Shown here: in pieces, positions 35,727 to 47,987 of the stretch
Layout of the letters: every line of letters begins with the position of its first letter
How positions within the stretch are numbered: the stretch's first letter is position 1
Source: Neomonachus schauinslandi
Lineage: Eukaryota; Chordata; Mammalia; Carnivora; Phocidae
Reading direction: 5' to 3'
Length of the DNA: 64,000 nt
NCBI RefSeq assembly: GCF_002201575.2
Contig: NC_058405.1
Location: 78,340,070-78,404,069, forward strand
Position numbers and translations under genes: made by a program
Notes under the pieces: model-generated
Told to the model about the DNA's origin: nothing
The model's database searches: none
Seen by the model: only the letters and a program-made list of their open reading frames with translations

Positions 35727-35860
35727 TACTGGATTTGATCACTAGCATGAGTCATTAGGACCTTAGGTCAGTTTCAAGAGAGTGGTGGGCAGTTAAAGAG
35801 AGAATTAGAAGGACTGAGAACAGCAGATATAGATTGCTTTTTCTAAAAATTTTGGTTCTA
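35727..35860 (-). repeat. Antisense L2 remnant
   Basis: TACTGGATTTGATCACTAGC, TCAGTTTCAAGAGAGTGGTG and the following AGAGAGAATTAGAAGGACTG run parallel to the antisense L2 polymerase region seen at 51985-52120. Confidence 0.6.
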
Positions 35861-35869
35861 AAGGAGGAC

Positions 35870-36950
35870 AAAACAGGATGGTAGTATAGGAGAAAACAAA
35901 GGATAATGGAAGAATTCTTTAGAAATATTTTATAGCCAAACAACTCTTGGTTATCAGAAATATCAATGCTGTTTCCTATACCATAATTTATGCTCATATT
36001 TTCATATAAGTGTTTCAAGTGGAGATTGTAAAAATTGATCATCATCCTCAAAATGTTAATGTATTGTATACTTGTAAATAATATGTATTAGTGTTTGTTT
36101 TCTCATCACCTAATTCAGTGGTTTGCTCCTTTGATTTTCATTAAACATTTGTATTTTACTCTTGTGCTTAATGTCATCAAAGAATTCCTCGCCTTTTCAG
36201 TTGAATCTGGTTTTTTATTACCTTATTTTAGCCACAGACCTATGCACTATTCTTCCAATCAAGTTCAAAGTTTATGTGGCTTTTTCTTTATTTCATTGTT
36301 TTTATGCAACCCTTGATTTAACCAATTTAGGTTCTTAGAATGTTTGCACTTTTATTAATTGCATTGGAATGCAGTTAAACTCTATCAGAAGGCATTTAGC
36401 TAAATCAAGAATTCAGTAATTTGCAGGCCAAATAATACATCCTTTATGCATATGGTGTACTTCATCTTTATTTTTCATCATGGGTAAGAAGAATAATCTT
36501 GGTTGCATTCCTACGGATCATAGTGAACAGCAAAACAAGGAAAACTGGAGCCAACCCAGTGACCTATGATCTTCATGTATAAACAGAAAGAAACAAAACA
36601 ATCTGAGATTTATTAGATCCTAAACTCATTTTTGCCTGGTATGTATCTTTCAGAACTTTTTGCAAATAATATACTTTGCTAATAGTAATTGTAATAGTAA
36701 TTGATGGAGATGTAAATCATCTCCCCATTCTTCTTTCAAGTGGATGCTGGATGCTTATTCTTCATTTTTTCCTGAGTTTGAAGGAGATCAGTGTCATCCT
36801 TAATTCCCATTCTCCATACTCAATACCATAAAAGCATGCTCCTTTGAGAACTAGGTTATGTGGTTGAAGCACCGTTTTCCCTTATTTACATTGAATCCCA
36901 AGTTGCTGTTTTCTACTAAATTTCTTTAGCCTTACACTTCTTCGGTTCTC
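35870..36950. other. Unassigned intronic sequence
   Basis: AT-rich. No exon, SINE or L1 recognised. Confidence 0.5.
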
Positions 36951-38598
36951 AATTCCAGTGACCTGTATTCTTATCATTCATATCCCATGTCCATTACCTG
37001 GAATTGCTCCAGTTTAGAAATTGCAAATTACAGAAGCCCACCCTGGCAACAATGTCAATTATCCTTCCACCTTACGCACTTCCTAATACCCAATACACCT
37101 ATTCCTGACCTCAGAAAAGCTTCTAATCTCAATTATTCCATTATTTCCAAGCTCTCAGTTCTTCTGGATTTTCCTCCTTTTCTGTAGCTACATGGTTTGT
37201 CATTTTGTCACTCACTAATAATTGCTTTCCAGTATCTTTCTCCTTTGTCCTTCTTATTGAACCTAGCCTGCTAAGAACTGTTGGGAGAAAATCACATGGT
37301 TCTGCAGATTAGAGCCACTAAATTCATGTTCTTCAACTTCACGTAGATAGTCTGAAGCATTTACACATCCCTAATTAGCTTTCTCCTGGTGGTGTGCTCC
37401 TTACCCTAAGACTAAATCCCCCATTTCCTCTAGTTTTGTCATTGTTTTTACCTCTACTGCCTCCTTCCCTGAAATTCACAAGTAGTCTTATGTCTTTACT
37501 GTCTTGAAAAATCCCTAACATGATCATACTTCTTTCTGGCTGTTCTCTTATCAGCCAGATTTCAGCCATCTGTACTCCTTCCTTTAGAGCCCACTACTCC
37601 TTGGTGCACCACAACCTGGCTGCTCCTCTCACCTCTCTACTGAATATTATTTTTCAGATTACCAGTGACCTCCAAATTGCCAAGACCAATGGCTCTTTTT
37701 TCCGCCTTCTTCTTAATTGATCTTTTAACAGCATTTACTCCCTCCTTGAAATTTTGTTCTCCCTGTGGTACACATTTCCTAGGTTTTTTTCTAACAAATG
37801 TATTCATTACTTCTTAGTTGCTTTCATGGTTCCTCTTCTTCCTGTCAACTCTTAAATGCCCATGCTCCCTTCAACTCTACTCACTTTATACATTATCCCT
37901 GAATGATTTTATCGTCACTCATGACTGCAACTACTTAAGTGACTGTTACTTTAGATATTTTTGTCTTTAGCCTCAAACTCTGCTGGCCACTAGAAACACA
38001 TATCTTAGCTGCCCATTAGACCCTTGTGTGTTATCCGCACAGGCATCGAGAACTCAACATGTCTGGAAATGAATTCATTATCTTTCCCATCAAGCCTTTT
38101 CTTTCCCTGCATCTTCTTTGTTATGGCACAACCTTCATCACTTCCCTAATTCACTCAGTCTTTTGGGAGTTTTCATAGACATCTCCATCTCCCTCATCTT
38201 TTATATCCAGTTCATCACCAAGACCTGCTTATTCTGCCTCCTTAATTTCTCTTGTATTTGTCTTTCTCTATTCTTATTTTCTTTGCCTTATTTTACTCTC
38301 TCAGCACTTCTCCCTGGATTATTGTAACAACCTCCTTTCCTTCAGTCTAGACATCTTTTTCCCATACCAACAATTGATCCTTTTACTCTCCTACTTAAAA
38401 TTATTTGGCATTTCCCATAACTTTCAGAGCCCTTGTTGCTCTGACTTGTGCCTACTTCTCTGTATTGTGCCCTTTGCTTCATTCATACAGAGCAACTTAA
38501 AAACCAACCTTTTTGTAATAAAGCTGTGAATGTAACAAAGCAGCAATGTATCCTTGCCATGAGAAGTACACTCATTTTATTTGGAGAAATGTTATTAA
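36951..38598 (+). mobile_element. L2 remnant (polymerase region), split by L1
   Basis: Diverged sense-strand L2: ATTACCAGTGACCTCCAAAT, TTGCCAAGACCAATGGCTC, ACAGCATTTACTCCCTCCTT, GGATTATTGTAACAACCTCC and AGAGCCCTTGTTGCTCTGAC follow L2 ORF order. All frames are broken. The first part (36951-37560) is less certain than the rest. Confidence 0.75.
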
Positions 38599-38612
38599 AA
38601 ATAGTCAGATTT

Positions 38613-39634
38613 ATAAACCTAAAGGCAACCTGCAGAATGGGAAAAGATATTTGCAAATGTCTTAACAGATAAAGGGCTAGTATCCAAAATCTGTAAAGAG
38701 CTTATCAAACTCAACATCCAAAAAAACAAAAAAAACAAAAACAAAAAATCCAGTCAAGAAATGGGTAGAAGACATGAACAGACATTTCTCCAAAGAAGAC
38801 ATACAAATGGCCAACATACACATGAAAAAATGCTCAACATCAGTTGGTATGAGAGAAATACAGATCAAAACTGCAATGAGATACCACCTCACGCTGGTCA
38901 GCATGGCTAAGATTAACTAAGGAAAACAGATGTTGGTGACATGGAGAAAGGGAATCCCTCTTACACTGTTGGTGGGAATGCAAACTGGTGCAGCCACTCT
39001 GGAAAACAGTATGGAGGTTTCTCAAAAAGTTAAAAGTAGCGCAACCCTATGACCCAGCAGTTGCACTACTAGGTATTTATCTAAAGGATACAAACAGTGA
39101 TTCAAAGGGGCACGTGCACCCCAGTTTTTATAGCAGCAATGTCCACAATAGCCAAACTATGGAAAGAGCCCAGATGTCCATTGACTGAATAAATGGATAA
39201 AGAAGATGTGGTGTATATATACAATGGAATATTACTCAGGCATCAAAAAGAGTGAAAACTTGCAATTTGCAACAGCATGGGTGGAACTAGAGTGTATTAT
39301 GCTGAGTGAAATAAGTCAGAGAAAGACAAATACCATATGATTTCATATGTGGAATTTTAGAAACAAAACAGATGAACATAGGGAAAGGGAAGGAAAAATA
39401 AGAAAATAGAAAGGGAGGCAAACCATAAGAGACTCTTAATTATAGGGAATAAACAGGGTTGTTGGAGGGGAGATGGGTGGAGGGATGGGGTAACTGGGTG
39501 ATGGACATTAAGGAAGGCACTTGAAGTCATGAGCATTAGGTGTTGTATGCAACTGATGAGTCACTGAATTCTACCTCTAAAACTAATAATACAGTATATG
39601 TTAATTAAATTGAATTTAAATTTAAAAATTTTTT
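38613..39634 (+). mobile_element. 5'-truncated L1 3' end
   Basis: About 1.0 kb of ORF2 end and 3' UTR (AGCAGTTGCACTACTAGGTA, ATGGAATATTACTCAGGCAT), with a near-perfect 14-bp duplication AAATAGTCAGATTT and AAATAGTCAAATTT at 38599-38612 and 39635-39648. Open pieces at 38448-38672 and 38988-39188 are ORF2 remnants. Confidence 0.92.
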
Positions 39635-39648
39635 AAATAGTCAAATTT

Positions 39649-40057
39649 CTTATGACTTTTTCTCATGGTAATTTTGGCAGGCTGCTTGTTTTAGTAGAAT
39701 ATGATATTTGTTGTATTCCTTGTACATTGTATTCCTTGTGAATTAATTTTGTCATCTTCAGAATTAAAAGTTTGCTGAAAATGTGTTTAGGAGTACCATA
39801 ATATGTCTTTATACTATTAGAACATTATATTATGTTAGAAAATAAAATTTTGTGGTCAAGCATACTTTTCTTTTTGCCTTATTGGCCAGTGTGCTTAATT
39901 AAATGTATTGTTCTCTTATAATGTGTACCTTATCCATATTATATAATGCCTTAGCATAGTAATAATGCCTTAGAACAAGTGCTGTTATAATAGCATAGAG
40001 GCTTGTACAGTGTCTGTCTATCTTATAAATTTTGTTTAGAGCACTTTATTTCAATTC
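39649..40057. other. Unassigned intronic sequence
   Basis: AT-rich. Nothing recognised. Confidence 0.5.
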
Positions 40058-40693
40058 TTTTTTTTTTTTTTTAATTTAAGACCTTTATTAACGGGTGCTT
40101 GCCGTTTGTTGATTTTTTTGAAAAAATCAAGTTGTAAACTTTTTATTACAAATTAAAAATGAGGTTCTTAAAAATCTCAACTTGACCAGATATGAAACAA
40201 TTTAGAAACCTTTAAAGGTGTACTGAGAAAAACCAGATTTTTTGGTTTTTTTTTTAAAAAAACACGTTTGTCATTACCAAAAAGAGATGTCTTTAGGTAA
40301 AAATAGTAAAAACCCCATGCTGCATAGATAATGCAGATAGTTCTGTTTCTCTGGTCAATGGGCAAAAAGCAAGCACTTAAGGTCTTCAGCTCCAATCTTT
40401 TGTTCATTTCTTATTGCTGGAATTTCATCTTCATTTCTTTGTGTTGGATGACTAAACCGGATGATGGTAGAGATGGTAAGCCGGCATTTACTCAGCCCTG
40501 CCCTGCTCAGCCTCGGGAGCGGACGAATTCTCAGCTAGTGGATCGGCTGCTTTTGTCTCTTTGCCATCTTGTGGTTTAGGGTTTTCTGGGCGTCTGCGTC
40601 GGTAATTGAGGTTGCGGCGGTACCGACATTGAGGTGGCTGCTGACCTTGGGTCTCATCTCCTTGATTTTCCTTATCTTCCTCATTGCCTTTTT
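40058..40693 (-). pseudogene. YBX1: YBX1 processed pseudogene, 5'-truncated
   Basis: A reverse-strand retrocopy of the mRNA for Y-box binding protein 1, a cold-shock-domain DNA/RNA-binding protein. The T-run at 40058-40072 is the copied poly-A tail. A polyadenylation signal AATAAA reads at 40089-40084 (minus), and the 3' UTR (for example AATAAAAAGTTTACAACTTG) extends to 40487. The TAA stop is at 40490-40488. Upstream of it 66 codons remain open, from GNEEDKENQGDETQGQQPPQ through RRRRPENPKPQDGKETKAAD to the C-terminus. Only the Arg-rich tail of the protein is kept; the cold-shock domain is absent. Several substitutions (for example QCR for QRR and AADPL for AADPP) mark it as drifting. Lack of introns, the A-tail and truncation at 40688-40693 are typical of an L1-mobilised copy. 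No convincing target duplication was found. Confidence 0.93.
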
Positions 40694-41079
40694 GTCATAC
40701 AGAGCTGCATTTTTATTTAACTGGCCAAACCAAGGCAGGAGACACAGAATTGGATGAAGGATATGCTAATATTGGCCTTTTTTTTAAACCTCATTTACAG
40801 GCATTGCAATGGAAATATAAGAAAGATTGCTTAAAAGCCAGTCCAAACAGCAGTGAAGGAGGGGACTGCCCAAATCCTCAAGAGCTACAACATAAATTCC
40901 TAACCCTCTCTCCAAAGACTAGACATAAGCCTGCTACTTACTGCCGTTCTGTTTCTCATAAATCCAAGTTAGATAGATACATGAGGCTGAATTTAAAAAA
41001 TTTAACATTAAAATATTTTATAAAGTATAAAGTTATCTGTCCACCACCATAACCTCTAACCAAAACACTTGTTACTCTA
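40694..41079. other. Unassigned sequence with a 122-codon open frame
   Basis: Contains an open frame on + at 40684-41052, part of which is the retrocopy boundary. The peptide has no domain I recognise and composition looks random. Treated as non-coding. Confidence 0.5.
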
Positions 41080-41515
41080 TTCTTAGCTCACTCTATTCCA
41101 GCTACACCTTGCTTTACCTCACACAACAAATATGCTCCCACCCTAGGGCCTTTGTACTGGATGTTCCCTTTGCCTGAAACACATTGTCCAGATGTCTCTT
41201 GGTTAATCTCTCCCTGTTTGCTTCAGTTGCCTTCTCAGTGAAGAAATGTAATCTCGCACCACACACACACACCCCCATCCATTCATTCTGCTGCCCTTTT
41301 AATCCCTCTTACCTTGTTCAGGTTTTTCTCATAGCACTTACCACAATCTAATGTATACTATATCTGATTTACTTATTTTCTAAGTTTATTGTTTATTGTC
41401 TGTGTTCCACCCCTAGAATGCCTGTTCCATGAGAGCAGGGATTTTTGTCTCTTGTGCTCAGTGACATAGATCCAATGCCCAGAAAAGTGCTTGACACATA
41501 GTAGGTATTCATTAA
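41080..41515 (+). repeat. L2 3' end
   Basis: CACTCTATTCCAGCTACACC, AGGGCCTTTGTACTGGATGT, TTCATGAGAGCAGGGA-like text and GTGCTTGACACATAGTAGGT follow the L2 ORF end and 3' UTR. Confidence 0.88.
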
Positions 41516-41639
41516 CAAGAGTTTCTACTAGACCTCCAAGAAGAGATAATGAGTAAGCAGTTAGATATGGAACCAAAAGTGTAAATTTAAGACTGTTCAG
41601 TAAATTCATGCTATTTAAAGCTAAGAGACTTGATGAGAC

Positions 41640-41888
41640 TGCAAAAATGAGTTTAGATAGAAAAAATAAGCAGTAAAAGGAATGAGCCCTGAGGTATTCT
41701 GGCATGTAGAGTTGGAGAGATAACGGAGAAAGCAGTAAAAGAAACCGAGTAGGGGCAGTTAAAAAAGAGGAAAATCAGTAAAGTAGTATTGCGAAGTTCA
41801 GGAAAGTGTTTCAAGGAGGAAGGAATAATCAGCCATGAAAAATGTCAATGACAAATCAAGTAAGACACGGAGTAAGAATTGACCGTTG
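41640..41888 (-). repeat. Antisense L2, left part
   Basis: GAAAGTGTTTCAAGGAGGAA and CAAATCAAGTAAGACACGGA are the reverse of the L2 polymerase region. It breaks off at about 41888, where an L1 leader begins, and continues at about 51981. Confidence 0.75.
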
Positions 41889-42717
41889 AAGGTGGTGGGG
41901 AAGATGACAGAGTAAGAAGATACTGAGTTCGCCTCTTCCCATAAACAGACCGAGCAGTAACTACATTAGAGCAACTCTGAGAACAACCTGAAAACTAGGA
42001 GAATAGCTATTCCACAGCTAAAGACATGAAGGAAAAGCCAAATCGAGACAAGTGGGAGGGGCAGAGACATGGTTAGGTGGGGAATCAAATCCCCAGCATA
42101 GAAAATCACAGGCCAAAGGGATATCAGTAGCACAGAGGTTCACCCTGGGGATATAGGGGATCAAGCCCCACATCGGCTCCCCCTCCCTGGGGATCTGCAC
42201 CAGGAAGGCAAGCCCCCATAACGTCTGGCTTTGAAAATCAGCAGAGCTTAACTCCCTGAGACTTCTTCAGTTTTTTGGAATAGTTTGAGTTTATCTTTTG
42301 AGAGAACCAGCTCTTAGTTGTATTGATCTTGTCTTAAGTTTCTGTTTCATTTTTTTGTCTGATCTTTATCATTTCTCTCCTACTACTAACTCTCACCACT
42401 TTTATTCAACATAGTACTAGGAGTGCTAACTGAGGCCATCAGACAAAAAAAAGAAATACAAAGCATCCAAACTGGAAAAGAAGTAAAACTGTCCCTATTT
42501 GCAGATGACATGGTACTGTAGATGGAGACCATAAGGACTCCACCAAAAAAACTGTTAGAACTAATAAGTGAATTCAGTAATGTCACAGGATACAAAACTA
42601 ATACACAGAAATCTGTTGCATTTCTCTTCCCTAGTTACAAACTAGCAGAAAGAGAAACCAAGAAAACAGTCTCATTTACAATTGTACCAAAAGAATAAGA
42701 TACCTAGGAATAAATTT
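41889..42717 (+). mobile_element. Old L1, left part (5' UTR, inverted piece, ORF2)
   Basis: 41889-42265 is an L1 leader (CAAGCCCCACATCGGCTCC, ACGTCTGGCTTTGAAAATCA). About 42266-42380 is an antisense ORF2 piece (GAGAGAACCAGCTCTTAGTT). From about 42381 the text is sense ORF2 polymerase (TTTATTCAACATAGTACTAG, the polymerase active-site FADD region near 42500). The rest of ORF1 and ORF2 is missing. A younger L1 splits it at 42717/49826. Confidence 0.82.
42697..42717. repeat. Target-site duplication, left copy
   Basis: 21 bp, AAGATACCTAGGAATAAATT plus T, matching 49826-49846 with one mismatch. It lies in ORF2 of the host L1. Confidence 0.95.
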
Positions 42718-43214
42718 TTTTTTCTTCTCATTGTAGATTTTTTTTTCTTTTTTCTTTTTTTTTAATTCTTATGTTAATCCCCATACATTACATCATTAGT
42801 TTTAGATGAAGTGTTCCATGATTCATTGTTTGTGCATAACACCCAGTGCTCCATGCAGAATGTGCCCTCCTCAATACCCACCACCAGGCTACCCCATCCT
42901 CCCACCCCCCTCCCCTCTAGAACCCTCAGTTTGTTTTTCAGAGTCCATCGTCTCTCATGGTTCGTCTACCCCTCCGATTTCCCCTGATTCATTCTTCCCC
43001 TCCCGCTACCTTCTTCTTCTTCTTTTTTTTTCCTTAGCATATATTGCATTATTTGTTTCAGAGGTACAGATCTGAGATTCAACAGTCTTGCACAATTCAC
43101 AGCGCTTACCAGAGCACATACCCTCCCCAGTGTCTATCACCCAGTCACCCCATCCCTCCCACCCCACCCCCCACTCCAGCAACCCTCAGTTTGTTTCCTG
43201 CGATTAAGAATTCC
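42718..43214 (-). other. L1 3' UTR and tail
   Basis: Contains CACCCAGTGCTCCATGCAGA on the + strand and pyrimidine-rich tracts, all antisense to the L1 3' UTR. The T-rich run at 42715-42765 is the copied tail, broken by short non-T spacers. A CA/CT-rich block at 43130-43195 is typical of carnivore L1 3' ends. Confidence 0.85.
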
Positions 43215-46200
43215 TCATATCAGTGAGATCATATGATACATGTCTTTCTCTGTTTGACTTATTTCACTCAACATAATACCCTCCAGTTCCATCCACGTCG
43301 TTGCAAATGGCAAGATCTCATTCCTTTTGATGGCTGCATAATATTCCATTGTATATATATACCACATCTTCTTTATCCATTCATCTGTCGACGGACATCT
43401 TGGCTCTTTCCAAGATGTTTGGCTATTGTGGATATTGCTGCTATAAACATCGAGGTGCACGTACCCTTTCGGATCCCTACTTTTGTATCTTTGGGGTAAA
43501 TACCCAGTAGTGCAATTGCTGGATCATATGGTAGCTCTATTTTCAACTTTTTGAGGAACCTCCATACTGTTTTCCTGCACTAGCTTGCATTCCCACCAAC
43601 AGTGTAGCAGGGTTCCCCTTTCTCCGCATCCCCGCCAACATCTGTCGTTTCCTGACTTGTTAATTTTAGCCATTCTGACTGGTGTGAGGTGGTATCTCAT
43701 TGAGGTTTTGATTTGGATTTCCCTGATGCCGAGTGATGTTGAGCACTTTTTCATGTGTCTGTTGGCCATTTGGATGTCTTCTTTGGAAAAATATCTGTTC
43801 ATGTCTTCTGCCCATTTCTTGATTGGATTCTTTGTTCTTTGGGTGTTGAGTTTGATGAGTTCTTTATAGATTTTGGATACTAGCCCTTTATCTGATATGT
43901 CATTTGCAAATATCTTCTCCCATTCTGTTGGTTGTCTTTTGGTTTTGTTGACTGTTTCCTTTGCTTTGCAAAAGCTTTTTATCTTGATGAAGTCCCAATA
44001 GTTCATTTTTGCCCTTGCTTCCCTTGCCTTTGGCGATGTTTCTAGGAAGAAGTTGCTTCGGCTGAGGTAGAAGAGGTTGCTGCCTGTGTTCTCCTTTAGG
44101 ATTTTGATGGACTCCTGTCTCACATTGAGATCTTTCAACCATTTTGAGTCTATTTTTGTGTGTGGTGTAAGGAAATGGTCCAGTTTCATTCTTCTGCATG
44201 TGGCTGTCCAATTTTCCCAACACCATTTGTTGAAGAGACTGTCTTTTTTCCATTGGACATTCTTTCCTGCTTTGTCAAAGATTAGTTGACCATAGAGTTG
44301 AGGGTCCATTTCTGGGCTCTCTTTTCTGTTCCACTGATCTATTTGTCTGTTTTTGTGCCAGTACCATGCTGTCTGGATGATGACAGCTTTGTAATAGAGC
44401 TGGAAGTCCGGAATTGTGATGCTGCCGGCTTTGCTTTTCTTTTTCAATATTCCTCTGGCTATGCGGGGTCTTTTCTGGTTCCATACAAATTTTAGGATTA
44501 TTTGTTCCATTTCTTTGAAAAAAGTGGATGGTATTTTGATGGGGATTGCATTGAATGTGTAGATTGCTCTAGGTAGCACTGACATCTTCACAATATTTGT
44601 TCTTCCAATCCATGAGCATGGAACGTTTTTCCATTTCTTTGTGTCTTCCTCAATTTCTTTCATGAGGATTTTATAGTTTTCTGAGTACGGATTATTTGCC
44701 TCTTTGGCTAGATTTATTCCTAGGTATCTTATGGTTTGGGGTGCAATTGTAAATGGGATCGACTCCTTAATTTCTCTTTCTTATGTCTTGTTGTTGGTGT
44801 ATAGGAATGCCACTGACTTCTGTGTATTGATTTTATATCCTGCCACTTTACTGAATTCCTGTATGAGTTCTAGCAGTTTTGGGGTGGAGTCTTTTGGGTT
44901 TTCCACATAAAGTATCATATCATCTGCAAAGAGTGAGAGTTTGACTTCTTCTTTGCCGATTTGGATGCCTTTGATTTCTTTTTGTTGTCTGATTGCTGTG
45001 GCTAGGACTTCCAATACTATGTTGAATAGCAGTGGTGATAGTGGACATCCCTGCCGCGTTCCTGACCTTAGGGGAAAGCTCTCAGTTTTTCCCCATTGAG
45101 AATGATATTCGCTGTAGCTTTTTCATAGATGGCTTTTATGATATTGAGGTATGTACCCTCTATCCCTATACTCTGAAGAGTTTTGATTAAGAAAGGATGC
45201 TGTACTTTGTCAAAAGCTTTTTCTGCATCTATTGAGAGGATCATATGATTCTTGTTCTTTCTTTTGTTAATGTATTGTATCACACTGATTGATTTGCGCA
45301 TGTTGAACCAACCTTGCAGCCCAGGGATAAATCCCACTTGGTCATGGTGAATAATCCTTTTAATGTACTGTTGGATCCTATTGGCTAGTATTTTGGTGAG
45401 AATTTTTGCATCCGTGTTCATCAAGGATATTGGTCTGTAATTCTCCTTTTTGATGGGGTCTTTGTCTGGTTTGGGGATCAAGGTAATGGTGACCTCATAA
45501 AATGAGTTTGGAAGTTTTCCTTCCATTTCTATTTTTTGGAACAGTTTCAGAAGAATAGGTATTAATTCTTCTTTAAATGTTTGGTAGAATTCCCCTGGGA
45601 AGCCATCTGGCCCTGGGCTTTTGTTTTTTGGGAGATTTTGGATGACTGCTTCAATTTCCTTAGTGGTTATAGGTCTGTTCAGGTTTTCTATTTCTTCCTC
45701 CTTCGGTTTTGGTAGTTGATACCTCTCTAGGAATGCATCCATTTCTTCCAGGTTATCTAATTTGCTGGCATAGAGTTGCTCATAATATGTTCTTATAATT
45801 GTTTGTATTTCTTTGGTGTTGGTTGTGATCTCTCCTCTTTCATTCGTGATTTTGTTAATTTGGGTCATTTCTCTTTTTGATAAGTCTGGCCAGGGGTTTA
45901 TCAATCTTGTTAATTCTTTCAAAGAACCAGCTCCTAGTTTCCTTGATCTGTTCTACTGTTCTTTTAGTTTCTATTTCATTGATTTCTGCTCTGATCTTAA
46001 TTATTTCTCTTCTCCTGCTGGGTTTAGGCTTTATTTGCTGTTCTTTCTCCAGCTCCTTTAGGTGTAGGGTTAGGTTGTGTACTTGAGACCTTTCTTGTTT
46101 CTTGAGAAAGGCTTGTACTGCTATATACTTTCCTCTTAGGACTGCCTTTGCTGCATCCCAAAGATTTTGAATAGTTGTGTTTTCATTTTCATTGGTTTCC

Positions 46201-47016
46201 ATGTATTTTTTTAATTCTTCTTTAATTTCCTGGTTGACCCATTCATTCTTCAGTAGGATGCTCTTTAGGCTCCATGTATTTGAGTTCTTTCTGACTTTCC
46301 TCTTGTGATTGAGTTCTAGTTTCAAAGCATTGTGGTCTGAAAATAGGCAGGGAGTGATCCCAATCTTTTGGTACCGGTTGAGACCTGATTTATGACCTAG
46401 GATGTGATCTATTCTGGAGAATGTTCCATGGGCACTAGAGAAGAATGTGTATTCTGTTGCTTTGGGATGGAATGTTCTGAATATGTCTGTGAAGTCCATT
46501 TGGTCCAGTGTGTCATTTAAAGTCTTTATTTCCTTGTTGATCTTTTGCTTAGACGATCTGTCCATTTCAGTGAGGGGGGTGTTAAAGTCCCCCACTATTA
46601 TTGTATTGTTGTCGATGTGTTTCTTTGCTTTTGTTATTAATTGCCTTATATAATTGGCTGCTCCCATGTTAGGGGCATAGATATTTACAATTGTTAGATC
46701 TTCTTGTTGGATAGATCCTTTAAGTAGGATATAATGTCCTTCCTCATCTCTTATTACAGTCTTTGGTTTAAAATCTAATTTGTCTGATAGAAGGATTGCC
46801 ACCCCAGCTTTCTTTTGGTGTCCATTAGCATGGTAAATGGTTTCCACCCCCTCACTTTCAATCTGGGGGTGTCTTTGGTTCTAAAATGAGTCTTGCAGAT
46901 AGCATATCGATGGGTCTTGTTTTTTTAATCCAGTCTGATAGCCTGTGTCTTTTGATTGGGGCATTTAGCCCATTTACATTCAGGGTAACTATTGAAAGAT
47001 AGGAATTTAGTGCCAT
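43215..47016 (-). pseudogene. L1 ORF2 (endonuclease-reverse transcriptase), disrupted
   Basis: ORF2 normally encodes the endonuclease and reverse transcriptase that copy L1 RNA into nicked DNA. The start ATG is at 47016-47014 (MALNSYLSIVTLNVNGLN). Endonuclease wording (GSIQQEDLTIVNIYAPN, GDFNTPL) lies in 46847-45855. Reverse-transcriptase motifs are in 45922-45068 (SIDAEKAFDKVQHPF) and 45014-44781 (FADDMILY). The C-terminal domain is in 44663-43524 (CWRGCGERGTLLHCWWEC). Visible lesions: a frameshift near a 7-T run at 46920-46926; an in-frame stop at 46883-46881; frameshifts near 45874-45878 and near 45070-45085; a stop at 44780-44778; and a small deletion with frameshift near 43575. The open pieces remain long, so decay is moderate. 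It cannot make a full ORF2 protein. Confidence 0.93.
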
Positions 47017-47094
47017 TGTATTGCCTGTGGGTGACTTAACATATATTGTCTGTGTTCCTTTCTGGTCTATGTTGCCTTTAGGGTCTCTCTTTGC

Positions 47095-47987
47095 TTAGAA
47101 GACCCCTTTCAAAATTTCCTGTAGGGCTGGTTTTGTGTTTGCAAATTCCTTTAGTTTTTGTTTGTCCTGGAAGCTTTTTATCTCTCCTTCAATTTTCAAT
47201 GACAGCCTAGCTGGATATAGTATTCTTGGCTGCATATTTTTCTCATTTAGTGCTCTGAATATATCATGCCAGTGCTTTCTGGCCTGCCAGGTCTCTGCGG
47301 ATAGGTCTGTTGCCGATCTAATGTTTCTACCATTGTAGGTTACATACCTCTTCTCCCGAGCTGCTTTCAGGATTTTCTCTTTGTGTCTGAGACTCGTAAG
47401 TTTTACTATTAGATGTCGGGGTGTTGACCTATTTTTATTGATTTTGAGAGGGGTTCTCTGTGCTTCCTGGATTTTGATGCCTGTTTCCTTCCCCAAATTA
47501 GGGAAGTTCTCTGCTATAATTTGCTCCATTATACCTTCTGCCCCTCTCTCTCTTTCTTCTTCTTCTGGGATCCCAATTATTCTAATGTTTCGTCTTATGG
47601 TATCACTTATCTCTCGAATTCTGCCCTCGTGATCCAGTAGTTGTTTATCTCTCTTTTTCTCAGCTTCTTTATTTTCCATCATTTCATCTTCTATATTACT
47701 GATTCTCTCTTCTGCCTCATTTATTCTAGCAGTTAGCGCCCCCATTTTTGATTGCACCTCATTAATAGCCTTTTTGATTCTACTTGGTTGGATTTTAGTT
47801 CTTTTACTTCTCCAGAAAGGGTTTCTCTAATAACTTCCATATTTTTTTCAAGCCCAGCTAGTATCTTTAAAGTGATGATTCTGAACTCTAGATCTGACAT
47901 CGTACTAATGTCCATATTGAGTAGGTCCCTGGCAGTCAGTACTACCTCTTGTTCTTTTTGTTGAGGTAATTTTTTCCATCTTGTCAT
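47095..47987 (-). pseudogene. L1 ORF1, one frameshift
   Basis: ORF1 is the RNA-binding chaperone of the L1 particle. It reads from MTRWKKLPQQKEQEVVLTAR at 47987 through a coiled coil. It then loses frame by one base at about 47775-47785 (an A-rich spot), and continues open for 220 codons in the next frame to 47095. That second frame holds the RRM (RRNIRIIGIPEEEER...) and the C-terminal domain (ARLSLKIEGEIKSF). Apart from this shift the reading frame looks clean. Confidence 0.92.

Noticed and set aside
40684..41052. 122-codon open frame on the + strand next to the YBX1 retrocopy
   Set aside because: No recognisable domain, crosses the retrocopy edge, no splice context and composition like translated intron.
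43524..44663. 379-codon open frame as a possible host gene
   Set aside because: It is the C-terminal part of L1 ORF2 within a complete L1 with target duplications.
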